Of a stretch of DNA of 64,000 nucleotides, positions 33,812 to 45,499 are shown piece by piece. The stretch comes from Earliella scabrosa (taxonomy: Eukaryota > Basidiomycota > Agaricomycetes > Polyporales > Polyporaceae): NCBI GenBank assembly GCA_022605405.1, contig JABYQQ010000013.1, forward strand, positions 558,001 to 622,000. Reading direction: 5' to 3'. Numbering within the stretch: position 1 is the stretch's first letter; each line of letters opens with the position of its first letter. Below the pieces are notes generated by a model. It saw only the letters and a list, made by a program, of their open reading frames with translations, made no database searches and was not told where the DNA came from. The position numbers and the translations under genes were made by a program.

Positions 33812-35727
33812 CTTCAGGTGAGGGTATGGGCAAGGTATGGGTACCCGGGTGGCTCAAGGTGACAGACAGGCGTTATTCCGGCAATTGCCACGCGATGGCG
33901 ATCGTAGCATTGCAATGCATTGTACTAATTTGTAGAGGAGCTTCCTCAGTCGAAGGTCCCCCGACTCGAAGCTATACCATGATATAAGTCCAACACCATC
34001 TTTACAACTGACATGACGGCATGGGAGTACGTAGAAGAGAGATGCTTGCAGGATCGCGTTGAACGACCCGTTTCACATTAGCAAAACTGCTGGGCGGCAC
34101 GGGGGGCAACCTTACATACAGAGTTGTCCATACTAGTTTGGTCAACAGTCGCTCTCGGCCGAGATGAGCGACAGAGAAGAGGCCATGGGATAGATTGTGT
34201 ACTGTACATGTACGTACAACTCAATTCGTTGGACCGCTCAAGGTCGAGATCAACCTTGCATAGGACATAGAAACTCACCCAAACGCGACGGCCGCAGCGG
34301 TCGAGCACGGCGTCAAGAGCCTGAAGAGATCGTACACGATGGATGCATGGTCGGCGATGGTGGTCAGTGGTCGGCGATGGTCGGCGATGGTAGACAGTGG
34401 TCAGCGATGGCGGTCGCTAGTCGACGATGCTGCGTCGAACTTGATCGTGCAGACCGCCCTCGCGGCATTGGTCGGAGCACGCTCTGGAGTCCGGGGTGTT
34501 GAGCCGCGTCGCGTGGAGCATTAGAGTTGCAGGGAGCTTCAAGCAGAGGATGAATGAGGAGCTCTGTGGAGAACGCGGAGGACAGATGAGAGTGACCCAG
34601 GAGTGCTGCATGGGAGCTCCAGGGAGCTCCTCGGCAGGGAGTTCTCCAGAGCTCCTCGCAGTACTCGGGTGAGGAGCTGTAGGGGGCTCACGGAGGGCGT
34701 AGGAGCTGGACCAGAGCTCCGTATACATGGGAGCACTGGAACGAAAACAAATTGCCTGCAGTACTCCATATTAGTGTGTTAGTATTGTTACATTTCTCGG
34801 CGCTTAAATTCCAGACTCGGACTTGTAACATCTCGTAGCCGGACCGGAAAGGCTTAGGAAATGTCACATTCCCGATGACTTTCCGTGTCCCGCCTATGTC
34901 ACGAATTTCTCAGAGGCGCCTGTGGACGTGACAGGCTACAAGTCCCTGACAAAGGTACCAAGCGGGGAAAAGCTTTGGACATGTATCCATTCGCGGTCGA
35001 TTCCCGGCCAAAGAAATCGGTAGGGAATGTACAAAGTACGAGTAAGGTCCTGTCACACTCTAACTGTGTGACTCGGATCATTTCCCGGCAGGAGCAGGAC
35101 CCGGTTGGCAATAGTTACCTTTCTTAGCCTGGGAATTTTTTGGGAAACGCCTGGGAATTGATAGATCTCGCGTGGATTTCCAACGCATGTCCTGGGATAG
35201 GAAATGGGTCAATGCACGTCGTGTGAGAATCTGCTACTTCCACCTTACTTTTCTGGCAGCAGGTTTATAAGGCTGTGCCCGCCATGTCCTTGCGACCTCC
35301 GACTCCAACGCAATCGAGTATGTACGTACTAGCGTGGGTGCAAACTGAATTGTCGGTATACACAGAACATCCGGTGCCCCGGAATGTAGCAGAAGGAAGT
35401 GCGCACGGCACTGAGCTATTAACCGACTCTGCCACTGGCAGGCAGTGGCAGCAGACACTTCGGGGTTGTCTCGGGCAGCTGCGCACTCCCATATGAAACA
35501 CGATGAAGGGGGCGCATAGCTACTCTTGACAGCACCCAAGATTTTCGACACATTGCACTCTCGGAGCGTACATCGTGGCCCGGGTGTTTGAGGGTACAGT
35601 GCATGGATGGATGACCAAGTCGGGCCTAGTATGGCCTCTCATCGTGCCATGCCTCAGAGCCATCATCCATGGGTACAACTCCGTGTGATTGTCCATGTCC
35701 ATGTCCGTGTGTGTCTAACCACTACTA
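33812..35727. other. Noncoding, motif-dense flank of transposase
   Basis: About 1.9 kb without a credible gene. It contains GTCGGCGATGGT-type short repeats (34348-34420), a cluster of GAGCTC palindromes (34557-34720) and a stretch crowded with TTCCC/GGGAA motifs (34840-35200). These may be transposon ends or decayed elements. Confidence 0.45.
34348..34480 (+). repeat. Short tandem GTCGGCGATGGT repeats plus block shared with 28.5 kb
   Basis: Several GTCGGCGATGG units with interspersed GTCAGTG are followed by GTCGACGATGCT and ATCGTGCAGACCG-CCTCGCGGC. The same order of motifs occurs in the same orientation at about 28440-28615. The two copies lie on opposite sides of the transposase gene about 5.9 kb apart. 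Confidence 0.6.
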
Positions 35728-38112
35728 CTACTGATTCCTATCGTAACTAACGGGAAGGCTCATGTTAGCCAGAATATCGGCCTTGGTAACACCCTGGAAC
35801 ACCTCTACGTCCGGATCGACCTCGCATACGGTATTGTTGGCGGGCAGCTATGGGAACCATCAACAACAATGAGCGTTGCGGACGCCCAATAACGGCATCC
35901 GACTCACCGTCCCGCTGGTCATGTAATTGAAAACGATTCCGACCATGCAGGTAGACGATTGGGCGATTGCGGTGTGCTACATGATTCAATGAGGAACGAC
36001 AACACCCAATGCACAGGTTAGAAAGAACGACTTACACCGAAGCCGTTCAGCCGGACCAACGCTGCATCCTCTCCAAGCAAGCCTGCGAGGACTTGGGCAC
36101 CAGAGAGCGGCGTGGCAGGATCATACTAGTGATTCGCACGATGAGCGATGACAGACCAATGTCAGGCAAGTGATAACCAACGGTATTTGAAACAATCAGA
36201 ATCTTGTTTGCGAGTTTCCGATTGAACGGGCCCTGGTATCTCTCCACGGCGCGGACCGGCCAGAACGAGCACTGATTGGTCAGACTTGGCCACAAGGCGC
36301 CAACTGCGAATGGACCCGATTCGGTGAGAGAGAAGGCTAGCTTCAGCAACGATAGACTCACACATCGGCGAAGTCGTGCGTGTGCCTGTAATGACCGCTT
36401 CGAAGACATCCGTCATGTTTGTGTGAGGGTTCGGGTTGATGCTGTCCCCGCAGAATATGGCGTTGCTCGTGTAGGACCTTGTAGACCTCATCGCGCTATG
36501 TGACCCGTCGAATATGGGTGAGCAAGAAGCTCAACGGACACGGACACATACGGAAGGGGTTCGCCAGGCGTCCTCGAGCTCTGGGTAAACGGTAGATCTT
36601 GGCCCGACTCTTCCTTAATGGTTTTCACAATTTGAGGATACACCTCATTCATGAACCGCGGCCAGTCTGGTGGCGAATACGTCTCGTTGAACAACGCCGC
36701 TGCATTGAGAAGTTAGGGCTCCGCGCATCAAACGCGTACTCCAGTGTACCCACCGCGAAGCTGTCCCGAGCTGAATGGCGCGGATGGATTCCTCTGCGTG
36801 GTGTCATGGGCAGCGTTGATCAATGCTTGGATCTTTGCGTCAATGTCGAGAGGACCGTCGCCCTCGGACGCGGCCGCACAACCCTCGGGACCCGTAAGTG
36901 CACAACCGGTAATCAGGGCTTTGTAGATGGTATCCGCTGACACAAATGTATTCGAGATAGAGGCCTACAACGTGCACGATGAGTGGTCGTCGATGCGAGA
37001 CGTTATAAGAAAATAGCTCACGAGGGAGACTTCCTGGGTGGCGAAGTAGATAGGATCGATGACGGCGTTGAGAATCACGCGTCCGATGCGCTGGAGACAT
37101 GATGTACGAGTCAGTTTATGAAGACGGCCAGGTGCAAACTACGTCTCGGTCACACCTCAGGGAACACTGGGAATCTGTTCATTAGACAACGTAGGAGTGA
37201 ACAAAAAAGTATGACTCACTGTTGATGAACCACGACCCAATCAAGGTGCCGTATGAGTTACCGATGTAGTTGATAGGAACATCCGGGCCATCGAGGACGT
37301 TCGCGATCGACACCATGTCACGTACCGCCGCAGCGGTGCCCATGTACCTGAGATATTTCCCGTTCGGGGAGTTCAGACACTTCTTCCCCACCTGCTCGTA
37401 CTTCTTCTGCATGAGGGAAGCTTGAGATAGAAGGGCTTGTACGTCCGCAGGGTCGCTGAAGTTACCCGTCTCCTCAATACCGGTGAGCTCGATGGTGCCG
37501 TTGAAGAGAGTGTTGTATTCTTCCACGCTGTCGAAGCAGAAGATCTCGCCGGGGCTAGCGAACACTACGTTGAGAAGATGCGAATGCATGAATGAGAGAT
37601 AGAGATATAGTCACGTTGTCAGAGAGCCGACGCCGCGCGGATCCCAGCTGACAATGTCATACATCCCGCCAGTAATCTGGAGCAGTAAGTTCTTGTTACT
37701 GTTGACGAGGGCCAGCCCAGAACCACCAGGTCCGCCTATCAAAATTATGTGTCAGAATGTTATGGCGAGAAAGGGCCGATAGAACTTCACGACGGACCCG
37801 GGTTGACGAAGACTGTTCCACGGCGTTCTCCGGTCGCATTTGCCTTCACGACCGCAAGGCGGGCGTTGCCCAGCTTTGGTTTGTGATAATCGAGCGGAAC
37901 GTTCAGATATCCGCATTCTAAAGAGTTGTCACTAATGACAGAGCGGTCACATGGCCCCCAATGAATTGATGCTCCATGCTGTGTGGTCAACCTGGGTTAG
38001 CGTTCAAGTTGGAGGGTCGAGACAGCAGACATACATGACCACTGGAAGTCGCGAGGGACGCGTGCGGGGAGAGGAAAACAGCAAGAAAGGGAGCAAGCGC
38101 AGAGAAGAGCAT
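35728..38112 (-). CDS. Secreted TAP-like S33 alpha/beta-hydrolase peptidase, copy A
   Basis: ATG at 38112 opens a signal peptide (MLFSALAPFLAVFLSPHASL), then a GTATGT intron. Exons encode the S33/tripeptidyl-aminopeptidase-like fold: SLECGYLNVPLDYHKPKLG, RLAVVKANATGERRGTVFVN, DIVSWDPRGVGS (oxyanion region), NYIGNSYGTLIGSWFIN (nucleophile Ser in G-x-S-x-G), a lid with CALTGPEGCAAA, and the TAP C-terminal domain with CSFWPVRAVERYQGPFNRKL, YDPATPLSGAQVLAGLLGED (Asp) and, across the last intron, GFG joined to HTAIAQSSTC (His). It ends NMSLPVSYDRNQ then TAG. Roughly 550 residues in about twelve exons. Such enzymes cleave N-terminal peptides outside the cell. All triad residues are present. First (downstream) of three same-strand paralogues. 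Confidence 0.88.
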
Positions 38113-38666
38113 CCCTCAGTTGTCTTTGGGGTACGCTTTGCTGCCTGTTAGCTCATATAGCTGCCCACTCGCCTCCCGGTCACAGAATGGCGATGTCCAT
38201 CCTCGCAGGAGATGCGCTCAATGCGCCTCTGTCAATGGCGACTGATCCTGAACTTCCGAGAGGAACTCGGATCGCCCGCACTGCCCAACCCGGGGATGGA
38301 CTGACGCTGAAATGCATACTGCGCGTAGTCGATGGCGATGAGGAGACACCATGTTGCGCGGTTGTAGTGACATCCTTGACACCCTGCCGACGCCGCAGGT
38401 CCCCGTGCCGCGATGCTCTTGTGTTCGGCAAGGAGGACCCAAGGGGTGCTGTGCTCGACTGACAGTCGCTATGAGCCTACGCGGTCAGTCACAGAGCGGA
38501 GAAAGCGCGAGCCCAGACCTGAAATAACGTTTCATGACAATAATGAATTATCACCTACCAACATCCGGGAGGGTCGAGTTGACGCGTGGGATAGGAGGCA
38601 GATGCAATTAGCGAGTACTAAGAGATCCACAAAAAGGTTTACAATGGGCTTCCAGACTTGTTCCAT
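38113..38666. other. Spacer between peptidase copies A and B
   Basis: 554 bp containing the presumed promoter of copy A and the 3-prime end of copy B. Short frames here are not supported. Confidence 0.5.
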
Positions 38667-41076
38667 CACACCTCGATATCTGGGAGATTGGCGAAGATCG
38701 CGGAGGTGTTGACGCCCCGAAGCGGCTCGTAGTCTTCGTCGACCTCGCACAAGGTGTTGTTTGCGGGGAGCTGCCGTGGCGTGAAGGGAAGTGGCATAAC
38801 GCTCAATCAATACGATGAAGGCGGATTCACAGTGTTGGCAGCGTAGCTCACCGTTCCGTTGACCATGTAAGCAACCATGACGTTTGTAACGCAGGCGGAC
38901 GGGGAAGTGAGTAGCGTCGTGTGCTGTCGTGCATGATGAGTTCAGTTCCGCGCCGCGGGACCTTCGAAGGAGGACGTACACCGAAGGCCCTCATTTCGAC
39001 CAGAGAGGCATTTTCACCGAGTAATCCTGCGAGGCGTTGCGCACCGTCAAGCGGGGTGATGTGGTCGTACTGAGATGGACAATCAGCTCCATGGTGGACC
39101 ACGACGAGTAACGACACTCACAGTGGTTGAAGCAATCAGGATCCTGTTGGCGAGCGGTTTATTGAATGGGCCCTGGTACCTCTCTACGGACCGAACAGGC
39201 CAGAACGAACATTGAGAGCCCAGACCGGGCCAGACGCCGCCCACTGCACAGTTGTCAGTCCCCATAATTTGACACGTCCTACGACACGCACTCACTTAAG
39301 TTCGATGTGGTGCGCGTCCCCTCTATGACGCCTTCGAAAGTGGTGGTCATGTTCGTGCTGGGGCTCCTATCGGCGGAGTCCGCACAGAAAATCGCTTGGC
39401 CTGAGTAGAGTCGTGAATCGTTCTCTTCGCGCTCCAGGAAATTACTGCTATAGGGGAGGGATGAGCCTTTGCCCGTGTCTGCACGTTGATCGTATCGCAG
39501 CAGATACGCACAATCTGGGATCCATAGGAATGCTCCGAGCTGTCTTCTTCGCCAAAGCGGATGATAGACCTTGGCTTGAATTTCCCTGAAGGATCGCCAC
39601 GGCTTGAGGATACCACTCGTTCACAAAAGCATCCCAGCGCGAGGGGAAATACAGCGTGCCGAAAATGAAAGCTACAGGACGCGGTCAATAGCTGGAACTA
39701 TGCACATGTTGCACTCGAAACTCACAGCGAATGTTACCTGAAGTGAGTGGGAAGGACGGATCCACACTGGGGGTATCATATGCAGCCTGGAGCAATGCCT
39801 TAACCTTCGCGTCTATGTTCAGTGGACTATCTCCTTCGGAAGCGATCGCACATCCGGCGGGTCCCGAAAGAGCACAGGCCGTGATGAGGGCTTTATATAC
39901 GTCGTCATCGGAGACATATGCACGTGCCGCCCAGTTCTGCGGGTTGGTAAGTCAGTACACTGGGAGTGTAGACATCGACATTGAGGGGTATATATGGGCA
40001 CGCACTGGGGAGAGCTCCTGAGTGGCGAAGAAGACCGGGTCGGGGACACCATCAATGATGACACGACCCACACGCTGATGATGTTGAGATTCAGTATGTT
40101 GTACAGCACCTCCGATATGTACTGACCTCAGGGAACACTGTAGGATGTAGCAGTCAGACGATGTGTGATTGCGTGGCAAACCATCAATAACTCACTATTA
40201 ATGAACCAGGACCCGAGCAAAGCGCCGTACGAGATGCCAAAGTAGTTGATGGGCGCATCCGGGCCGTCGAGTACATCTGCGATGGCTACCATGTCGCGGA
40301 CTGTGGCAGCTGTACCCATGTACTGCAGGAAATCGCCATTCGAACCGTTCAAACACTTCTGTCCCACTTGCTCGTACTTCTCCTCGAATGACGGCGCCTG
40401 CGACAGGAGATTCTGAACGTCTGTAGAGTTCGTGAAGTTGCCTGTGTACGTGATCCCGTTCATTTCAATCGTGCCATTGAAGAAGGCGTTATATTCTTCT
40501 GCGCTCTCGAAGCATTGGGTATCGCCAGGGCTTGAGTGAACTCCATTGAGCCCGAGGTGGTCGAGAAAGCTGGGATAACTCACGTGCTCAAGCCAACGCC
40601 TCTTGGATCCCAACTCACTACATCGTAGACTCCGCCAGTCTGTTCGAGCAGCTGGTCCTTCAAAGCATTCAAGTTCTCCAGTCCTCCGCCACCAGGTCCT
40701 CCTACACATTGTTCGATTACTCAGTAGAAGGGACCAGAGATGTGGACACGAGCAAACCTGGATTGAAGAACACTGTCCCCAAACGTTCTCCAGTCGCGTT
40801 CGCCTTCACGATCGCAAGGCGAGCAGTCCCTACATTGGGGTCGTGGTAGTCGAGTGGGACTTCTAGGAAGCCGCACTGCAAAGCAGTATCGTTGACAATG
40901 GAAGGATCACATTGACTCCACTGCAAATCATGTCACGTTATGGTTAGCGGACATGACTGTGTGCGAGAGAACAGAGACAGACTCACGCTGATGTCCGATG
41001 AGACAACAACCGGTGAACATGCAAGAATGAGAGCCAACAAAGGTGCAAATGAGGGGTTGAGCAATGACAGCAACAT
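38667..41076 (-). CDS. Secreted TAP-like S33 alpha/beta-hydrolase peptidase, copy B
   Basis: ATG at 41076 with a signal peptide (MLLSLLNPSFAPLLALILAC). The exon plan matches the other two copies: ALQCGFLEVPLDYHDPNVG, KANATGERLGTVFFNPG, NYFGISYGALLGSWFIN (Ser; Ile replaces the Asn of the other copies), the C-terminal domain with CSFWPVRSVERYQGPFNKPL, and YDHITPLDGAQRLAGLLGEN with the Asp kept but the next Pro changed to His. The catalytic His is in HTTLLTSPSAC after a splice. It ends ANLPDIEV then TGA. The middle segment (FIFGTLYFPSRWDAFVNEWY) is noticeably diverged. The reading frame is uninterrupted in every exon I joined, so it should be functional. Substrate preference may differ from A and C. 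Confidence 0.87.
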
Positions 41077-42050
41077 TGTTACCTGTCGGGAGCCTTCTCT
41101 ACTCAGCAAGTACACCAACGGTCCTCACGCTTATATAGACCGTATAGACGAGACCCAGCGCCGACTAACTGAATGGCGTCAGCACAGAAGTGCATTGCAT
41201 CTAGGGTGAGGGATACCGTTTGAGGGTCGGGCTGATGATCGGACTGCGCAGTGGCTCTCTGGACGTTCAGTGCAATGGAGGCACCGGCGTATACTAGCCA
41301 TCGAGTACTGCATTCACCGGCATGACAGCATACTTTGCGAGGACGCTAGCAGTGATGACGTCTTGACGCAGCTTCAGTGTCAACGGTGCATCGCGTGTCC
41401 GCCGTGCGCAGAGGGCTGTGAACTTGTCCTTGTAAAGCGATAACCTGGTAGAACGTGAGCAGACTCGGGCCTGGACACGATCATATGCATGGTCAATCTG
41501 GACAAACTCACCGTAGCCCTCCGCCCGTGGTACAAGGAGTTATCTGACAATTCAAGGTTCGACTTGGCGTGGAGCCACCTGGCGCAACTTCTGGTCCGGT
41601 CCGACTTGGAGTGGTGCACCGAGATCCGAGTGACTCGGACGTCCGACGCGTCTTCCCAAGTTGCCAGCGAAGCCGGCCGCGCTGAAGCCTGAGATCGTCC
41701 GTAGGTCTGGTGAGTCATTTAACGACATGCACAAAGATCGTGACGGAGCACGTCTAGTCTTTTGGGTTTAGGTGACTGGTGGTCGAGCATAACGGCGCTG
41801 GACGTTCAAGTCAATTGCAAGTTGAACGCTAACGAAGGGTTGACGAAGTTGAAGTGGAAGTTCACTGGAAGCGCTAAAGAGCCGTCACCAAGCGCCAGTC
41901 GGATAATCCCGGCCCGGGCATAGAACATACTTCTTGTTGGGGTTAGGTTCTGAGTACTGGGTGCCATTAGCAACCGATCACTCTTCAACGTTACAACGTC
42001 CACAACGGGTAAGTTCTATGTCAGCCTAGCTACTAGTAGCAGTATTCAGG
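41077..42050. other. Spacer between peptidase copies B and C
   Basis: 974 bp. It contains the copy B promoter and several overlapping short frames without domain or exon chain. No transposon ends recognised. Confidence 0.45.
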
Positions 42051-44472
42051 TCATACTATCTCCGCAACAGGGAGGCCCATATTGGCCAGAATATCGGCCG
42101 TGGTCACACCCTGGAACACCTCGACGTCCTGATCGACCTCGCATACGGTATTGTTAGCGGGCAGCTATAAGTACCATCGTCCACGGCCGAATAATAAGAA
42201 TGATTAGTGCTACAGACTCGCAGGAGAGAAGCTCAACTCACCGTCCCGTTCGTCATGTATGCGACTGCAATCTCGTTGATGCAAGCAGACGGCTGGGCGA
42301 GCGCGGTATGCTAGTCCATTCATTCAATATGATTAGGAGGTATCCGCTGAGCGTGACAGAATGACATACCCCGAAGCCGTTCAGCCGGACCAAGGCCGCG
42401 TCTTCTCCGAGCATTCCTGCAAGCACTTGCGCACCAGCGAGCGGGGTGATGGGGTCGTACTGAAACAAGGGAATCAGTAAGAGTAGTATCAGATCGGACC
42501 GATGAGACCTACAGTGCTCGAAGTGATCAGAATCTTATTTGCGAGTTTCCGATCGAAAGGGCCTTGGTATCTCTCCACAGAGCGGACTGGCCAAAACGAG
42601 CACTGGGTGGTCACGCCTGGCCACATTGCGCCAACTGCAAGGCCGGGCTAGTCAACAACAGACAGGAGTGCGGTTAACTAAGACGGACTCACACATCTGA
42701 GATGTCGTGCGCGTGCCTTGGATGATCGCTTCAAAGACGTCGGTCATGTTGGTGTTCGGGTTCGGGTCAACACTGTCCGCGCAAAATATCGCGTTCGTTG
42801 TGTATGCCCTCGTCTCGTTCGCATGCGAATTCATCGTGCTATACAACGCGCACGGATGTCAACACAATGAGGCCAGCCCAGAGGGACAATGCGCGTGAGA
42901 ACGTACGGGTGGGGTTCGCCTGGTCTCTTGGTCCTCCTGGCAAACGGCAGACCCTGGCCCGACTCTCCCTTGATGATCTCTACGACTTGGGGATAAACCT
43001 CATTCACGAGGCTCGCCCAGTCTTGTGGTGAATACATCTCGCCGAACAACGCAGCTGCATTTCGAGGAGTCAGTGTTGAACCGGCTGCGTGCTGTCAAGT
43101 TGTACGCACCCCGAAGCTGTCCTGACGTGAGTGGCACAGACGTGTTCCTTCGCGTGGCGTCGTGGGCAGCATTGATTAACGCTTGCACCTTTGCGTCAAT
43201 GTCAGCCGGGCCATCGCCTTCGGCCGCAGCCGCACAGCCCACGGGGCCCGTGAGCGCACAACCTGTAATGAGAGCTTCGTAGATGGTGTCAACGGACACG
43301 AGTTGATTCGAGATAGACCCCTATGGTGTGCAACATCAGCGGACGCTGGTGCGAACATAAGGGAGAAATCAGCCCACGAGGGAGACTTCTTGGGTGGCGA
43401 CCAGGATAGGATCGATGACACCGTTGAGGATGACACGTCCAACGCGCTGATAATGGGAAAGTCAATGAGGAATGTGTGTGGCCATGTGTGACTCTGGGTC
43501 GCACCTCAGGAAACACTGCAAGCGCGTGTTGTCAGAAATGGTACACAGGAGTATCACAGTACCATCAGACTCACTGTTGACGAACCAAGACCCAACCAAG
43601 GTGCCATACGAGTTACCGATGTAGTTGATAGGAACATCCGGGCCATCGATGATGTTTGCGATCGACACCATGTCGCGCACCGCCGCGGCTGTGCCGATGT
43701 ACCTCAGGAACTTGCCGTTCGGGGCTTTCAGACACTTCTTCCCGACCTGTTCGTACTTCTTCTGCATGAGGGAAGCTTGAGATAGAAGGGCTTGAACGTC
43801 CGCAGGGTCGCTGAAGTTACCCGTCTCCTCAATACCGGTGAGCTCGATGGTGCCATTGAAGAAAGTGTTGTATTCTTCCACGCTGTCGAAGCAGAAGATC
43901 TCGCCGGGGCTAGCGAACACTACGTTAAGCGAATGCAAATGCATAGATCACTGATAGATATACTCGCATTGTCAGAGAGCCGACGCCGCGTGGATCCCAG
44001 CTGACTATGTCGTAGATTCCGCCAGTAATCTGGAGCAATAGGTCCTTGCTACTGCTCACGGCGTCCAGCCCAGAGCCACCAGGTCCGCCTATCAGATAGA
44101 CACGTTAGAATCTTGTAGTAAGAAAGAGCCGACTAGGATATGACATCACGGCGCACCTGGGTTGAGTAGGACCGTGCCGCGTCGTTCTCCTGTTGCATTC
44201 GCCTTCACGATCGCCAGGCGGGCGATGCCCAGCTTGGGGTTGTGGTAATCGAGCGGGACGTCCAAGAATCCGCATTCTAACGAGGGGTCAATTATGGCAA
44301 AGCGGTCACAAGGACCCCAGTGAATCTGTGACCCATGCTACGGAAGAATTTGGTCAGCTATAGCTCTCGGTCTACACAAGCTCAAGCATACATGTCCGTT
44401 GAAGGTGCCTATCGCGAGGGATAGACGTGAAGTGAGGAGAAGGACGACAAGGGGCGCAAGTAGAGAGAGCAT
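42051..44472 (-). CDS. Secreted TAP-like S33 alpha/beta-hydrolase peptidase, copy C
   Basis: ATG at 44472 with a signal peptide (MLSLLAPLVVLLLTSRLSLA). Exons parallel copy A closely: SLECGFLDVPLDYHNPKLG, KANATGERRGTVLLNPG, GEIFCFDSVEEYNTFFNGTI, NYIGNSYGTLVGSWFVN (Ser), CALTGPVGCAAAAEGDGPAD, a C-terminal domain with YDPITPLAGAQVLAGMLGED (Asp) and HTALAQPSAC (His), ending LANMGLPVAEIV then TGA. The exon with EYNTFFNGTIELTGIEETGN is almost identical to that of copy A, at protein and DNA level, while copy B is different there. All three catalytic residues are kept. This is the upstream-most paralogue and lies head to head with the USP48-like gene. Confidence 0.88.
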
Positions 44473-45499
44473 TGTTGCTGGTTGGGGTTACTCGCCGTTG
44501 GTTAAATAGAGGCGCAGTTGACGCACATCCTACGAGATGAGCGCGGCAATCGCTTTCGATGGACACTACAGATATGACAGGCTGTCATCGGGCTTGCAGT
44601 AACGCTGAACTTGCGCTGGGGATTCAATGCCGATGACTGGAGGATTGAATGGGAGCCTTGACATGTCGCCGCCGCAGTACAGGGCCGCAAGGGAACATGC
44701 GTGCTGGAGAGCACTTCGAGCGGCTGCTCGAGCTGCTACTGTAGCATAACACAGCCATGACAAGTCAGCAGCTGCCATCCCAGGTTCGCGCAGCGACATA
44801 ACCCAGCATCGCAGGTCGGCGGCGACGGGTAAAGAGTCAGAGTCACTAGTGGCAGCTGGTTTCGGACGCGCAGTCGCGAGTTTTCCCGGAGTCCCCCAAC
44901 ACAGAGCGGTGTTAAGAGTCGGATACAGCATCGACGCTGCGTTAACGTTGAGTCGTTGGTCTCTGCTGACAGAAACAGGTCAGTCTCGTGGTTTGGCATA
45001 GGACAGTGAGATCATGGAGAGGGATAGAGCCCTTAAAGAGCACGCGGCCCAGTAGAATGCCGGCTGAAAGACATTTCCTGGTGCGTCACTCGAATGAAGA
45101 GAGTCACGTACTACGCAGTAGAAGCTCGGCCAGCGGGGTAACAAGCACCGGAGCTGCCAACGGTGTGTCCCTTGCAGCGACATGCATGCTGTCCACCACG
45201 AGTTTCAGTTTGCCAGATGTACTCGCACACGGGCTTCTGAGCAAGTGGGGCGGACTCAAATGGGAGAACGGGCAGAGGCTCGAGTCGAGTCGGACTCGGT
45301 CACTCGGAGTCCATGGCATTGGCTAGGCTCTGGCAGCTCGATACGAACGGAAACGCGAGACGCGATCGCAGATCTGATCACGTTCACGCGACGCGTGCGG
45401 AGACGCCGAGCGGGAGCAGCCACCGCCGCGTCGCCGCGAGACTGCTTCTCACTCTGCGGCCACCACCTTCTTGCCTCGGCCTCGTCTCGCCTTCTCCTT
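44473..45499. promoter_or_regulatory. Intergenic between divergent peptidase C and USP48-like gene
   Basis: About 1 kb of shared upstream DNA. A 121-codon minus-strand frame (ATG at 44931) is Ala-rich and lacks any domain or signal peptide, so it is left uncalled. The segment must hold the leaders of both genes. Confidence 0.4.

Noticed and set aside
28271..34776. CACTAGC at 28271 and TTAGTG at 34771 as transposon ends
   Set aside because: Adjacent bases do not form an inverted repeat beyond the five-base core, so they are probably chance.
44566..44931. 121-codon Ala-rich frame
   Set aside because: ATG present but no signal peptide, domain or partner exons; lies in a promoter-type spacer.
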